A stretch of 64,000 bases of DNA from Imperialibacter sp. EC-SDR9. Lineage in GTDB: Bacteria > Bacteroidota > Bacteroidia > Cytophagales > Cyclobacteriaceae. The stretch covers positions 1 to 64,000 of the forward strand of contig NZ_LR701589.1 of NCBI RefSeq assembly GCF_902498805.1, in the 5' to 3' direction. The position numbers and the translations under genes are program-made. This document shows positions 8,711 to 16,108 of this stretch, piece after piece (the stretch's first letter is position 1; every line of letters starts with the position of its first letter). The notes under the pieces are model-generated. The model was not told where the DNA came from. It saw only the letters and a program-made list of their open reading frames with translations, and made no database searches.

Positions 8711-9391
8711 CTAGAGGCCGTCCTTGCTTTGGGAGCGATTTATTGACCGCTTAAAAACCCAGCCCAAGCCAACAAAGCTCACCACAAGTAATCCAATCCA
8801 TAGCAGCGAGAACAGGCTCCCAGTGGCCAAAGCCTCCATTTGCATGCCTATGGCCACAGCCATCACTGTACGGGGAAGCATACCAATCAACCCGCCCACC
8901 AAAAAAGGCTTTATCCGTATACCCGTATAGCCAAGTACTACGTTCATGATAGCAAATGGAAGCACTGGCGAAATGCGACACATAATCACCAGCATAAGGT
9001 CGTTCTTTTTTAAGCCGTCCAGCACGGCGGTTGAGCGTGGATAAGCATCAAAAACAGCCTGAACAGCTTTTGCCCCGATTAACTGCGACGTGGCATAACC
9101 AAGTAAAGACGCCAGCATATAAGCAGGCACGAGCAACCACAAACTTTCGAAGCCCAAAAAGTAGCCGCTAAGTGCTGCCACAAACGTGGTGGGAGTAAAA
9201 GCAAAGGCCATGGTAAAAACAGTCAGCAAAAAGAACCAAGCCCACTCCAACTGCGTTAGGCCAGTGAGCCATTCAGCATGCTGCCAGCTTTGATAACCTG
9301 AGATGGTGCTAAAAATAAGTGGCATGGCCGCCATCCAAAGAATAAGCACCAGGGATGCGGGACTGCGGCGAATGATTTCTCGTACAAGCAT
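8711..9391 (-). CDS. TVP38/TMEM64 (VTT domain) family membrane protein
   Basis: With the ATG at 9391 the protein has 226 residues and about six hydrophobic segments. The VTT core is recognisable: FTPTTFVAALSGYFLGF, the CRISPVLPFAIMNVVLGYTGI stretch (re-entrant loop motif with R-x-x-P-x-x-P) and GLIGMLPRTVMAVAIG. VTT/DedA-type proteins are membrane proteins linked to lipid transport or flipping. An upstream GTG at 9436 would add 15 residues, but that region carries the -33 box of the divergent cystathionine gene promoter, so the ATG is preferred. Confidence 0.85.
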   Translation of the reverse strand: MLVREIIRRSPASLVLILWMAAMPLIFSTISGYQSWQHAEWLTGLTQLEWAWFFLLTVFTMAFAFTPTTFVAALSGYFLGFESLWLLVPAYMLASLLGYATSQLIGAKAVQAVFDAYPRSTAVLDGLKKNDLMLVIMCRISPVLPFAIMNVVLGYTGIRIKPFLVGGLIGMLPRTVMAVAIGMQMEALATGSLFSLLWIGLLVVSFVGLGWVFKRSINRSQSKDGL

Positions 9392-9420
9392 TTGAAAGAA
9401 GCTGACTAAACCTAACTTTG
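9391..9420 (+). promoter_or_regulatory. Bacteroidota-type promoter for the cystathionine gamma-synthase gene
   Basis: TTTG at 9391-9394, an 18-base spacer and TAACTTTG at 9413-9420 match the TTTG-N(17-23)-TAnnTTTG consensus. Predicted transcription start is near 9427, giving a leader of about 35 bases. No SAM riboswitch-like structure fits within such a short leader. Confidence 0.62.
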
Positions 9421-9461
9421 CGGCACAAGTAACCACATAATACCCAAATAATTCATTTTAT

Positions 9462-10601
9462 ATGCAATTCGGAACCAAAGCTATTCACGCCGGCGCAGAG
9501 CCAGACCCCTCCACAGGAGCCATTATGACTCCCATCTATCAAACCTCCACTTACGTGCAGGAAGCACCGGGCAAAAACAAAGGGTATGAGTACGCCCGCT
9601 CTCAGAACCCAACCCGTGAGGCGTTGGAGACAGCCCTTGCAGCGCTGGAAAATGGCAAATTTGGTCTGTGCTTCAGCAGTGGAGTTGCCGCCACCGACGC
9701 CGTTATCAAGCTGCTGGCCCCCGGCGATGAGGTGATAGCTGCCAGCGATATGTATGGCGGCACCTACAGGCTGTTTACCAAGGTCTTTGAAAAATTTGGG
9801 ATCAAGTTTCACTTTGTTGACATGCAGGATGCTGCCAATATCAGCAAATACATCAATGCCAACACAAAGATGATTTGGTTAGAAACGCCTACCAATCCAC
9901 TGATGAACATCGTGGACATTCAGGCAGTGGCCAACCTGGCCAAAGGTAAAAACATCATTGTGTGCGTGGACAATACCTTTGCTTCTCCGTACCTCCAAAA
10001 CCCGCTTGACATGGGAGCCGATATTGTGATGCACTCTGCCACCAAATACCTCGGAGGCCATAGCGACGTGATCCACGGCTGTCTGGTCATGAACGACAAA
10101 GACCTGAAAGACAAGCTCTACTTTATACAAAAGAGCTGTGGTGCGGTTCCCGGCCCTCAGGATTGCTTCCTGGTGCTGCGTGGCATCAAAACACTGCACG
10201 TACGCATGGAACGCCACAGCGAAAACGGTGAGAAGATTGCACATTTCCTGAAGAACCACCCAAAAGTGGGGAAAGTATACTGGCCGGGTTTTGAAGACCA
10301 CCCTGGTCACGCCATTGCCAAAAAACAAATGCGCAGCTTTGGAGGGATGATCTCCTTTACCTTAAAAGACGAAACAATAGCGGCAGCTAACAAAGTGCTG
10401 AGCTCCACTAAACTTTTCTCGCTAGCAGAAAGCCTGGGTGGTGTAGAATCGCTGATCAATCACCCGGCCAGCATGACACATGCGTCTATTCCCCGTGAAG
10501 AAAGAATCAAGAATGGACTAAGCGACTCGTTGATCAGGCTGAGTGTGGGCATTGAGGGTGCAGATGATCTGATCGAAGATTTGAGGAAGGCAATTGGATA
10601 A
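9462..10601 (+). CDS. metB: Cystathionine gamma-synthase / Cys-Met metabolism PLP enzyme
   Basis: A complete 379-residue member of the Cys/Met metabolism PLP family. The PLP-binding lysine sits in [15 protein letters not shown] (about residue 196), with the cofactor-phosphate motif [10 protein letters not shown] and the aspartate of [10 protein letters not shown]. The family includes cystathionine gamma-synthase, cystathionine gamma-lyase and methionine gamma-lyase; these cannot be safely separated by eye, although the N-terminus [20 protein letters not shown] is typical of the synthase/lyase branch in Bacteroidota. It acts in the cytoplasm on homoserine esters or cystathionine. It has its own promoter and a strong terminator. 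Confidence 0.88.
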   Translation: MQFGTKAIHAGAEPDPSTGAIMTPIYQTSTYVQEAPGKNKGYEYARSQNPTREALETALAALENGKFGLCFSSGVAATDAVIKLLAPGDEVIAASDMYGGTYRLFTKVFEKFGIKFHFVDMQDAANISKYINANTKMIWLETPTNPLMNIVDIQAVANLAKGKNIIVCVDNTFASPYLQNPLDMGADIVMHSATKYLGGHSDVIHGCLVMNDKDLKDKLYFIQKSCGAVPGPQDCFLVLRGIKTLHVRMERHSENGEKIAHFLKNHPKVGKVYWPGFEDHPGHAIAKKQMRSFGGMISFTLKDETIAAANKVLSSTKLFSLAESLGGVESLINHPASMTHASIPREERIKNGLSDSLIRLSVGIEGADDLIEDLRKAIG

Positions 10602-10610
10602 AAAATAGAG

Positions 10611-10650
10611 AACTCTCGATAGTTGATAGTCAACTATCGAGAGTTATTTT
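10611..10650. terminator. Bidirectional terminator between metB and the Uma2 gene
   Basis: A perfect 16-base stem (10611-10626 and 10630-10645) with a 3-base loop TAG is followed on the plus strand by ATTTTA. It lies between two convergent genes and can serve both. Confidence 0.85.
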
Positions 10651-11206
10651 AGCTCCAGATATCTTTGAGATTAAACTTAAGTTGCGGGATCACACGACTG
10701 GAAACAATGCCGTTTTGCGAAAGAAATAAAGAAGGTTTATCGACGGAACCCAAAGCCTCCGAAAACACTTCCAACGTTTGATTAGCCGGGTCGACGATCC
10801 AGTATTCCTTCACTCCCATTTTTAGGTAAGCCTTCTTCTTGGTATACCTGTCAACATAGCTATTTGAAGGAGAAATTATTTCAACAATCAAATCTGGCGC
10901 CTTTTCGACACCCTTTTTTGTGACAGCACTAGCGTTTGATTTTGCTATATAGATCAGATCCGGTTGAAAAACATTCCTATCATCCACATACAAATCGATG
11001 GGTGAAAAAAAGACCTCTCCTGTGCTGGCTGCAAAGCTATCCAATACCTTGAACAACCTGCGAACGACACGTTGATGTTCGGGTGTTGGGGCGGGACTCT
11101 TAAATAATTCTCCATCAATTAACTGGCAAGGCGTAGCGCTTTCACCCAGTAGCTGATAGTCACTGGCAGTCCACTCTTTAGTCCTGTTGATCACTAAACC
11201 TTCCAT
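10649..11206 (-). CDS. Uma2 family (DUF820) putative restriction endonuclease-like protein
   Basis: A 185-residue protein from the ATG at 11206; the TTG at 11221 is less likely. It shows the PD-(D/E)xK-like core of the Uma2 family: DLYVDDRNVFQPDLIYI (catalytic aspartate), APDLIVEIISPSN (E-x-x-S-P) and KKAYLKMGVKEYWIVDP (lysine region). Uma2 genes are abundant in cyanobacteria and occur singly in Bacteroidota; their real substrate is unknown and no restriction partner is nearby. Confidence 0.85.
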   Translation of the reverse strand: MEGLVINRTKEWTASDYQLLGESATPCQLIDGELFKSPAPTPEHQRVVRRLFKVLDSFAASTGEVFFSPIDLYVDDRNVFQPDLIYIAKSNASAVTKKGVEKAPDLIVEIISPSNSYVDRYTKKKAYLKMGVKEYWIVDPANQTLEVFSEALGSVDKPSLFLSQNGIVSSRVIPQLKFNLKDIWS

Positions 11207-11296
11207 AATGGTGTTTCTCAAACAACTATAAATATATCATTTACAATGAGTCAATAAAAACCAGCGAAGCAGCGGGCCTTCTAACCCAGAAAACAC

Positions 11297-11641
11297 CTAA
11301 TTCAATATCTTCTCCATCTCTTCCTGTCCCCTGCCTATCACGGCCACGCCATCTCTTACGATGATCGGGCGTTCGATAAGGATAGGGTCGTTGACCATGG
11401 CTGAAATCCATTGAGCACTTGTCAGCGTCTTGCCTTCATACTTCTCTTTGAACACAGGCTCCTTTTTACGCACCAGGTCTTCAGCTTTAATCCCAAGTTT
11501 CTCGATCAGGCCCCGCAACTCAACTTTGGTTGGGCAATTCTGGAGGTATTCCACAATCCTTACCTCTCCTCCTCTTTCGTGTAATATTTTCAGCGCCTCC
11601 CGACTGGCGCCACATCTTGGGTTGTGATATATGGTATGCAT
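11297..11641 (-). CDS. ArsC/Spx-like glutaredoxin-type reductase
   Basis: A 114-residue single-domain protein with the ArsC fold: IYHNPRCGASREAL holds the active-site cysteine, and VEYLQNCPTKVELRGLIEKLG and later IERPIIV are typical of the family (the arginine of the RP motif is present). Family members are glutathione/glutaredoxin-linked arsenate reductases, but many copies outside ars operons have no proven arsenate role. No ars genes are nearby. It lies 7 bases downstream of hslV, so the two are probably co-transcribed. Confidence 0.85.
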   Translation of the reverse strand: MHTIYHNPRCGASREALKILHERGGEVRIVEYLQNCPTKVELRGLIEKLGIKAEDLVRKKEPVFKEKYEGKTLTSAQWISAMVNDPILIERPIIVRDGVAVIGRGQEEMEKILN

Positions 11642-11648
11642 GTGTCTT

Positions 11649-12185
11649 TTATAATTTCTCTACTATCAAATTGTGGTTGGTGTAAATGCAAATGTCAGCA
11701 GCAATATTGAGCGCCTCTCTCACTATCTCTTCGGCTGTCAATTGTGGTGCGTGCTTCTTGAGAGCAATAGCAGCCGCCTGAGCGTACATGCTACCCGAGC
11801 CTATGGCTGCCACTCCGTTTTCCGGCTCCAGCACGTCGCCAGTGCCTGACACAACAAGGATTTCCTCTTTGCTGGCAGTGATCAGCATAGCCTCCAGTTT
11901 CCTGAGGTACCTGTCAGTTCGCCAGTCTTTAGCCAGCTCAATAGCACCCCGCTTCATATTGCCTCCATAAGCATTCAGCTTCTCCTCAAACCTATCGAGC
12001 AACGAAAAGGCATCGGCAGTGGAGCCCGCAAAGCCGGTTACCACTTTGCCGTCAAGCAATTTTCTGATCTTCTTAACATTGTTTTTAGCAACGGTGTTGC
12101 CCATGGTGGCTTGCCCGTCGGCTCCGATAGCAATTTCCCCGTTATGCTGAACCGCCAGGACGGTCGTTGATCTGATTTTTTCCAT
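11649..12185 (-). CDS. hslV: ATP-dependent protease subunit HslV
   Basis: The peptidase of the HslUV (ClpYQ) complex, a cytoplasmic N-terminal-nucleophile protease. With the ATG at 12185 the protein has 178 residues, the usual size. The catalytic threonine is in [12 protein letters not shown], so a six-residue propeptide must be removed. The conserved blocks [39 protein letters not shown] and [13 protein letters not shown] are all present. The AAA+ partner HslU is not encoded in this window. The next gene downstream is the ArsC-like protein. Confidence 0.95.
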   Translation of the reverse strand: MEKIRSTTVLAVQHNGEIAIGADGQATMGNTVAKNNVKKIRKLLDGKVVTGFAGSTADAFSLLDRFEEKLNAYGGNMKRGAIELAKDWRTDRYLRKLEAMLITASKEEILVVSGTGDVLEPENGVAAIGSGSMYAQAAAIALKKHAPQLTAEEIVREALNIAADICIYTNHNLIVEKL

Positions 12186-12250
12186 TGTGTGTATGATAAA
12201 GAGAAACCGCTTTTTAGGTGTGTTTAGTTTCCCTGATTGGTACAATAACC

Positions 12251-12283
12251 AAAAAAGCCAGCAAGTATGATACCCGCTGGCTT
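12251..12283 (-). terminator. Terminator of pdhC
   Basis: On the minus strand the hairpin AAGCCAGC/GCTGGCTT (plus coordinates 12255-12262 and 12276-12283) is followed by a run of T (plus-strand A at 12251-12256). It lies just after the pdhC stop, before hslV. Confidence 0.75.
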
Positions 12284-12310
12284 CGATGTGTCAAAAAGAC
12301 AGTGTTTTAT

Positions 12311-13966
12311 TTAAACCAGCAGTTTGATCGGATCTTCCAGGAACTTCTTCAATGTCTGCAGGAAGGCAGCACCCATGGCGCCGTCCACCGACCTGTGGTC
12401 ACAGGTAAGGGTCACCTTCATGAGGTTGCCAGGCACAAGCTGACCGTTTTTCACAATAGCTGTTTCCTTAATGCCACCTACTGCCAATATGCAAGAGGCA
12501 GGTGCATTCAGGATAGCTGTGAACTCATCCACACCAAACATACCAAGGTTGGAAATACTGAAGGTAGCTCCCTCCCAATCGGTTGGCTGAAGCTTTTTGT
12601 TCTTTGCTTTCTGTGCAAAATCTTTGACCTCGGCAGAAATATGAGAAAGAGACTTATTGTCAGCAAAACGAACTACAGGCATTAGAAGCCCATCGGACAC
12701 TGCCATAGCCACGGCAATGTGAATGTGCTTGTTCATTCTGATCTTATCGCCTCTCCATGACACGTTAACGTCAGGGTGTTGCCTCAGCGCAGCAGCTGTT
12801 GCCTTGATAACCATATCGTTGAAGGAAATCTTTACAGGCGAAATGTCATTCAGGCTTCCTCTCGCTTCAATGGCCTTGTCCATGTTAATTTCCATGGTCA
12901 CATAGAAGTGGGGTGCGGTAAACTTGCTGTCAGACACGCCTTTGGCAATGACTTTACGCATTTGCGTCACGGGCACGTCTTCGAAGCTTTCTTCACCCAC
13001 TATAGAGGGCAATACCACTTTGGGAGCCTCCTTGCCTGGTGCAGCAGCGGGTGCTGATGGTTGCGCCGAAGGACTGAAGCTTTCCACGTCTTTTCTCACA
13101 ATTCTGCCGCCATCGCCCGAGCCAGCAATCTGACGAATATCGTATCCTTTATCCTCAGCCATTTTTTTGGCCAGAGGAGAAATTTTTATTCTTCCATTGT
13201 CAGACGAATGATCTGCCGTGGCCGCCTGGCTTGGAGCCGCTGGTGCACTTGCAGTACTTGAAGGAGCACTTGCTGCCTGGGGAGCACTTTCCTCAGCCGG
13301 AGCCGAACCAGCGCCCGCTTCATGTGCTTTCAGCAAAGTTTTGTAGTCAGCACCTTTTTCTCCAATAATAGCAATAACACCATCCACTGGCACAGAACTA
13401 CCAGCTTCTACGCCGATATAAAGCAAGGTACCATCTTCATAAGACTCCAATTCCATGGTAGCCTTGTCAGTTTCCACTTCGGCAATAATGTCTCCAGCCT
13501 TTACAGTATCTCCTACTTTGCTCAACCATGAGGCAATGACTCCCTCCGTCATGGTGTCACTCATTTTTGGCATTGTTACCACCGTTGCCTTAATGCCTGA
13601 AGTATCAATTTTTTCTGCGGGTGCGCTGGCAACTGGTGCCGGGGTGGCACTCTCTGCGGCCTTTTCAGCAGCGCCGTTGCCTGCTCCTCCACTCTTCACA
13701 TCTTTCAGCAACCCGTCAATATTCTCTCCCTTTTTGCCTATGATGGCAATGATTCCGTCTACAGGGGCGGCTTCTTTCTCCTTTACACCAATATAAAGGA
13801 GAGTGCCATCCTCATACGATTCCAGCTCCATTGTTGCCTTGTCGGTTTCTACTTCGGCGAGTATATCACCAGATTTCACTGTATCCCCCACTTTCTTCAG
13901 CCATGAAGCGATAACACCCTCTTCCATGGTGTCACTCATTTTTGGCATTCTGATTACTTCAGCCAT
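12311..13966 (-). CDS. pdhC: Pyruvate dehydrogenase complex E2, dihydrolipoamide acetyltransferase
   Basis: A 551-residue E2 subunit with two lipoyl domains: lysines in two identical ETDKATMELESY motifs at about residues 43 and 168. Each lipoyl domain is followed by an Ala/Pro-rich linker. A peripheral subunit-binding domain follows (KISPLAKKMAEDKGYDIRQI, about 260-295), then the catalytic acyltransferase domain (about 330-551) with the active-site motif DHRSVDGAMGA. The complex converts pyruvate to acetyl-CoA in the cytoplasm. The E1 genes are not adjacent. It has its own promoter and terminator. Confidence 0.95.
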   Translation of the reverse strand: MAEVIRMPKMSDTMEEGVIASWLKKVGDTVKSGDILAEVETDKATMELESYEDGTLLYIGVKEKEAAPVDGIIAIIGKKGENIDGLLKDVKSGGAGNGAAEKAAESATPAPVASAPAEKIDTSGIKATVVTMPKMSDTMTEGVIASWLSKVGDTVKAGDIIAEVETDKATMELESYEDGTLLYIGVEAGSSVPVDGVIAIIGEKGADYKTLLKAHEAGAGSAPAEESAPQAASAPSSTASAPAAPSQAATADHSSDNGRIKISPLAKKMAEDKGYDIRQIAGSGDGGRIVRKDVESFSPSAQPSAPAAAPGKEAPKVVLPSIVGEESFEDVPVTQMRKVIAKGVSDSKFTAPHFYVTMEINMDKAIEARGSLNDISPVKISFNDMVIKATAAALRQHPDVNVSWRGDKIRMNKHIHIAVAMAVSDGLLMPVVRFADNKSLSHISAEVKDFAQKAKNKKLQPTDWEGATFSISNLGMFGVDEFTAILNAPASCILAVGGIKETAIVKNGQLVPGNLMKVTLTCDHRSVDGAMGAAFLQTLKKFLEDPIKLLV

Positions 13967-13985
13967 TCGTTGTCCTTATTTATAT

Positions 13986-14017
13986 CAAAAATAGCGTTAT
14001 TGAAATTTTAATCACAA
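13986..14017 (-). promoter_or_regulatory. Bacteroidota-type promoter of pdhC
   Basis: Read on the minus strand: TTG (14017-14015), a 21-base spacer, then TATTTTTG (13993-13986), a TAnnTTTG match. The transcription start would be about 13979, only some 13 bases before the ATG, so the mRNA has a very short leader. Confidence 0.55.
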
Positions 14018-14068
14018 CTATGCATTATCATGTTGCGACTCGTAAATTTATAAAATTGAGGCTTAGCC

Positions 14069-14221
14069 ATGAACATATTAAATGATATTCGTTGGAAAAT
14101 GTTTTGGTCGGCTAGCGAATCTACCTCAACATCAATTTACAAACGTGTGCATAGGTTCCCATCTTCCACGATATTAGCAATAACAGCAGCAGTATTCATG
14201 ATATTTTTGAAAATTTATTGA
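14069..14221 (+). CDS. Possible 50-residue small membrane protein
   Basis: An ATG at 14069 opens a frame of 50 codons ending at TGA 14219-14221. The product begins MNILNDIRWKMFWSAS and ends in one hydrophobic helix, TILAITAAVFMIFLKIY, giving a single-pass C-tail-anchored layout. It ends 12 bases before the YheT-like hydrolase start at 14233 and may be translated together with it. There is no homologue I recognise and chance cannot be excluded. Confidence 0.35.
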   Translation: MNILNDIRWKMFWSASESTSTSIYKRVHRFPSSTILAITAAVFMIFLKIY

Positions 14222-14232
14222 TCCGCCCAGCA

Positions 14233-15228
14233 ATGTCGGTATTTCAGCAGCCCAGCTACAAAGGTTCCCTTCTTTCAATAAATAAACACTTCGAAACGAT
14301 TTACCCTGCCCTTTTCAGAAAAGTATCCAATCCCCCTGCCGTGCGAAGGGAAAGGCTGGAAATGAAAGACGGTGACTTTCTTGACATTGATTATGCCATA
14401 CAGCACACAGCAAATCGCAACCACAGGGTAGTAATTATCACTCACGGGTTAGAAGGCGACAGCAGCAGGCCCTATATTAAAGGGATGACCAAGGCCTTTT
14501 ATGCCCACGGCTGGGACGTAATGGCATGGAACCTACGAGGCTGTAGCGGTGAGCTCAACAGGCTACCGAGGTTCTACAATAGCGGGGCAACCGGGGATCT
14601 GGATGCAGTGGTGGCCGAAGCCGTCAGCAGAGGCTACGCCGAAATTTCACTCGTAGGCTTCAGCCTTGGAGGCAACATGACCGTGAAGTTTCTGGGGGAG
14701 TCCTACGCTGACCAATATCCGATTGCATCGTCCGTGGCGTTTTCCGTGCCTCTTGACCTGGAGAGTTGCTCCATTGAAATAGATAAATGGCACAACTACC
14801 TCTACACCCGAAGATTCCTGAATACGTTGATTAAGAAAGTGGTTCGAAAAGCCGAAATTTTTCCCAAATCGTTCAACATTGAGGGCGTCCGAAAAATAAA
14901 AAGCATCTTTCAATTCGATGAAATAATTACCGGCCCCCTGCATGGCTACAAAGGCGCTATTGACTACTACACACGGTGCAGCTCAGCCCCGTTTGTGCCA
15001 AAAGTAAGCACACCTTTGCTCGTGGTCAATGCGTTAAACGACACTTTTCTTTCCGACAAGTGCTACGAGGAAAGCACCTTCAGCGCCAACCCAAACACTT
15101 TGTTGCTGAAACCCCGGTATGGCGGGCATTGCGGTTTTGCAGAGTTTCAAAACGGCAGCACTTACTGGTCGGAGCAGGTGGCTACTGATTTTTGCCTGCA
15201 CCCCGAGCGGTGGCTTCAGGGCAAGTAA
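14233..15228 (+). CDS. YheT-like alpha/beta hydrolase
   Basis: A 331-residue protein from the ATG at 14233; the TTG at 14218 is less likely. It belongs to the YheT/ABHD1-3 branch of alpha/beta hydrolases: ITHGLEGDSSRPYIKGM, WNLRGCSGE, SGATGDLDAVV, the nucleophile elbow VGFSLGGNM, the acid in VNALNDTFLS and the histidine in YGGHCGF. Relatives act on lipid or carboxyl esters; the E. coli protein is of uncertain role. It is followed after 71 bases by an SRAP-family gene. Confidence 0.9.
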   Translation: MSVFQQPSYKGSLLSINKHFETIYPALFRKVSNPPAVRRERLEMKDGDFLDIDYAIQHTANRNHRVVIITHGLEGDSSRPYIKGMTKAFYAHGWDVMAWNLRGCSGELNRLPRFYNSGATGDLDAVVAEAVSRGYAEISLVGFSLGGNMTVKFLGESYADQYPIASSVAFSVPLDLESCSIEIDKWHNYLYTRRFLNTLIKKVVRKAEIFPKSFNIEGVRKIKSIFQFDEIITGPLHGYKGAIDYYTRCSSAPFVPKVSTPLLVVNALNDTFLSDKCYEESTFSANPNTLLLKPRYGGHCGFAEFQNGSTYWSEQVATDFCLHPERWLQGK

Positions 15229-15274
15229 ATGGCTCACAGTCAGCGTTACGGTCGTATTTTTACGGCAAATTAGA

Positions 15275-15282
15275 TAGCTTTG
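15275..15282 (+). promoter_or_regulatory. Candidate -7 box before the SRAP-like gene
   Basis: TAGCTTTG at 15275-15282 fits TAnnTTTG and would start transcription about 11 bases before the ATG at 15300. No TTG at proper spacing is present upstream, so support is partial. Confidence 0.35.
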
Positions 15283-15299
15283 GGAAAACCAATCATCGA

Positions 15300-15998
15300 A
15301 TGAGTTCACGCTATACATTGAGTAAGCCACCGGAAGAAGTTGCCAGACGATTTAAAGCCGATGTGACGGACTCATATGAGCCGAGGTTTAACATAGCGCC
15401 GACGCAGCTCGCACCGGTTATTACCAGCGACTCACCGAAGGGATTTTCGTTTTTTTATTGGGGTCTCATTTCCAAATGGGCCAACAACAAAAGCATCAGT
15501 GAGAGGCTTTACATTACAAGAGCAGAGCAAATTCCCGAGAAAGCAAGCGCAAAAACCGCTCTGATGGAGCGCCGGTGTTTGATACCAGCTGATGGGTTTT
15601 ACGATTGGAAAAAAGTGAGCAAGAAAGGGCAGGTACCCTACTACTTTTTTGAAAAGCAGCATCAACCTTTTGCAATGGCAGGTCTTTGGGAGGAATTTGA
15701 AGACGATGAAGGTGAGCAAATGCATTCGTTTACAGTGATCACCTGTGCTGCCAATCAGCTGGTAACGGAAGCCAGTGACCGGATGCCTGTCATGATTGAA
15801 AAGTCTCGTGAAAGCACCTGGCTGAACAAAGCTACGCCATTCCAGGAGCTGGTGAGCATGTTAACTCCCTTTCCGGCACTGCAAATGCAACGCCATCCTG
15901 TGTCATCAAGAGTTAATAATATAAAGTATGATGCACCTGATTTGATCTTACCGGCGGCGCCTTCGGATCAGTTCGGCAACTATACACTCTTTGACTAA
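15300..15998 (+). CDS. SRAP (YedK/HMCES) family protein with replaced active-site residues
   Basis: The ATG at 15300 starts a 232-residue protein with the SRAP fold signatures RYTL at the very N-terminus, RFNIAPTQ, IPADGFYDWKK, and HPVSSRVNN near the end. SRAP proteins cap abasic sites in single-stranded DNA by a covalent bond to Cys2, exposed after removal of Met1. Here the second residue is Ser (MSSRYTL, against MCGRYTL normally). The asparagine of the INARxE motif reads LYITRAE, the catalytic glutamate of FxEW is Asp (FYDW), and the histidine of the IHDR motif is Ser (ASDRMP). All four key positions are thus changed, while the structural motifs remain. It is probably a non-catalytic, DNA-binding paralogue. 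The frame is intact, so it is not an obvious pseudogene. Confidence 0.82.
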   Translation: MSSRYTLSKPPEEVARRFKADVTDSYEPRFNIAPTQLAPVITSDSPKGFSFFYWGLISKWANNKSISERLYITRAEQIPEKASAKTALMERRCLIPADGFYDWKKVSKKGQVPYYFFEKQHQPFAMAGLWEEFEDDEGEQMHSFTVITCAANQLVTEASDRMPVMIEKSRESTWLNKATPFQELVSMLTPFPALQMQRHPVSSRVNNIKYDAPDLILPAAPSDQFGNYTLFD

Positions 15999-16108
15999 TT
16001 AACGATTTATCATTATCCTGAGACAATTTGTATCTTGAACAAGTTCGTATTCATAGCGTTTTGAAGAAGTATCAACCAACCCGATTTCTACTGTATTTGT
16101 ATACCAGC

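Noticed and set aside
9421-9461. A possible SAM-sensing riboswitch before the cystathionine gene
   Set aside because: The predicted leader is only about 35 bases and shows no hairpin set; the consensus promoter explains the region better.
11297-11641. An arsenic-resistance locus
   Set aside because: Only a single ArsC-fold gene is present, with no arsR, arsB or acr3 around it; the fold alone does not show arsenate reduction.
12218-12685. A 155-codon plus-strand frame opposite pdhC
   Set aside because: Antisense to the well-conserved catalytic domain of the E2 gene; no start context or family match.
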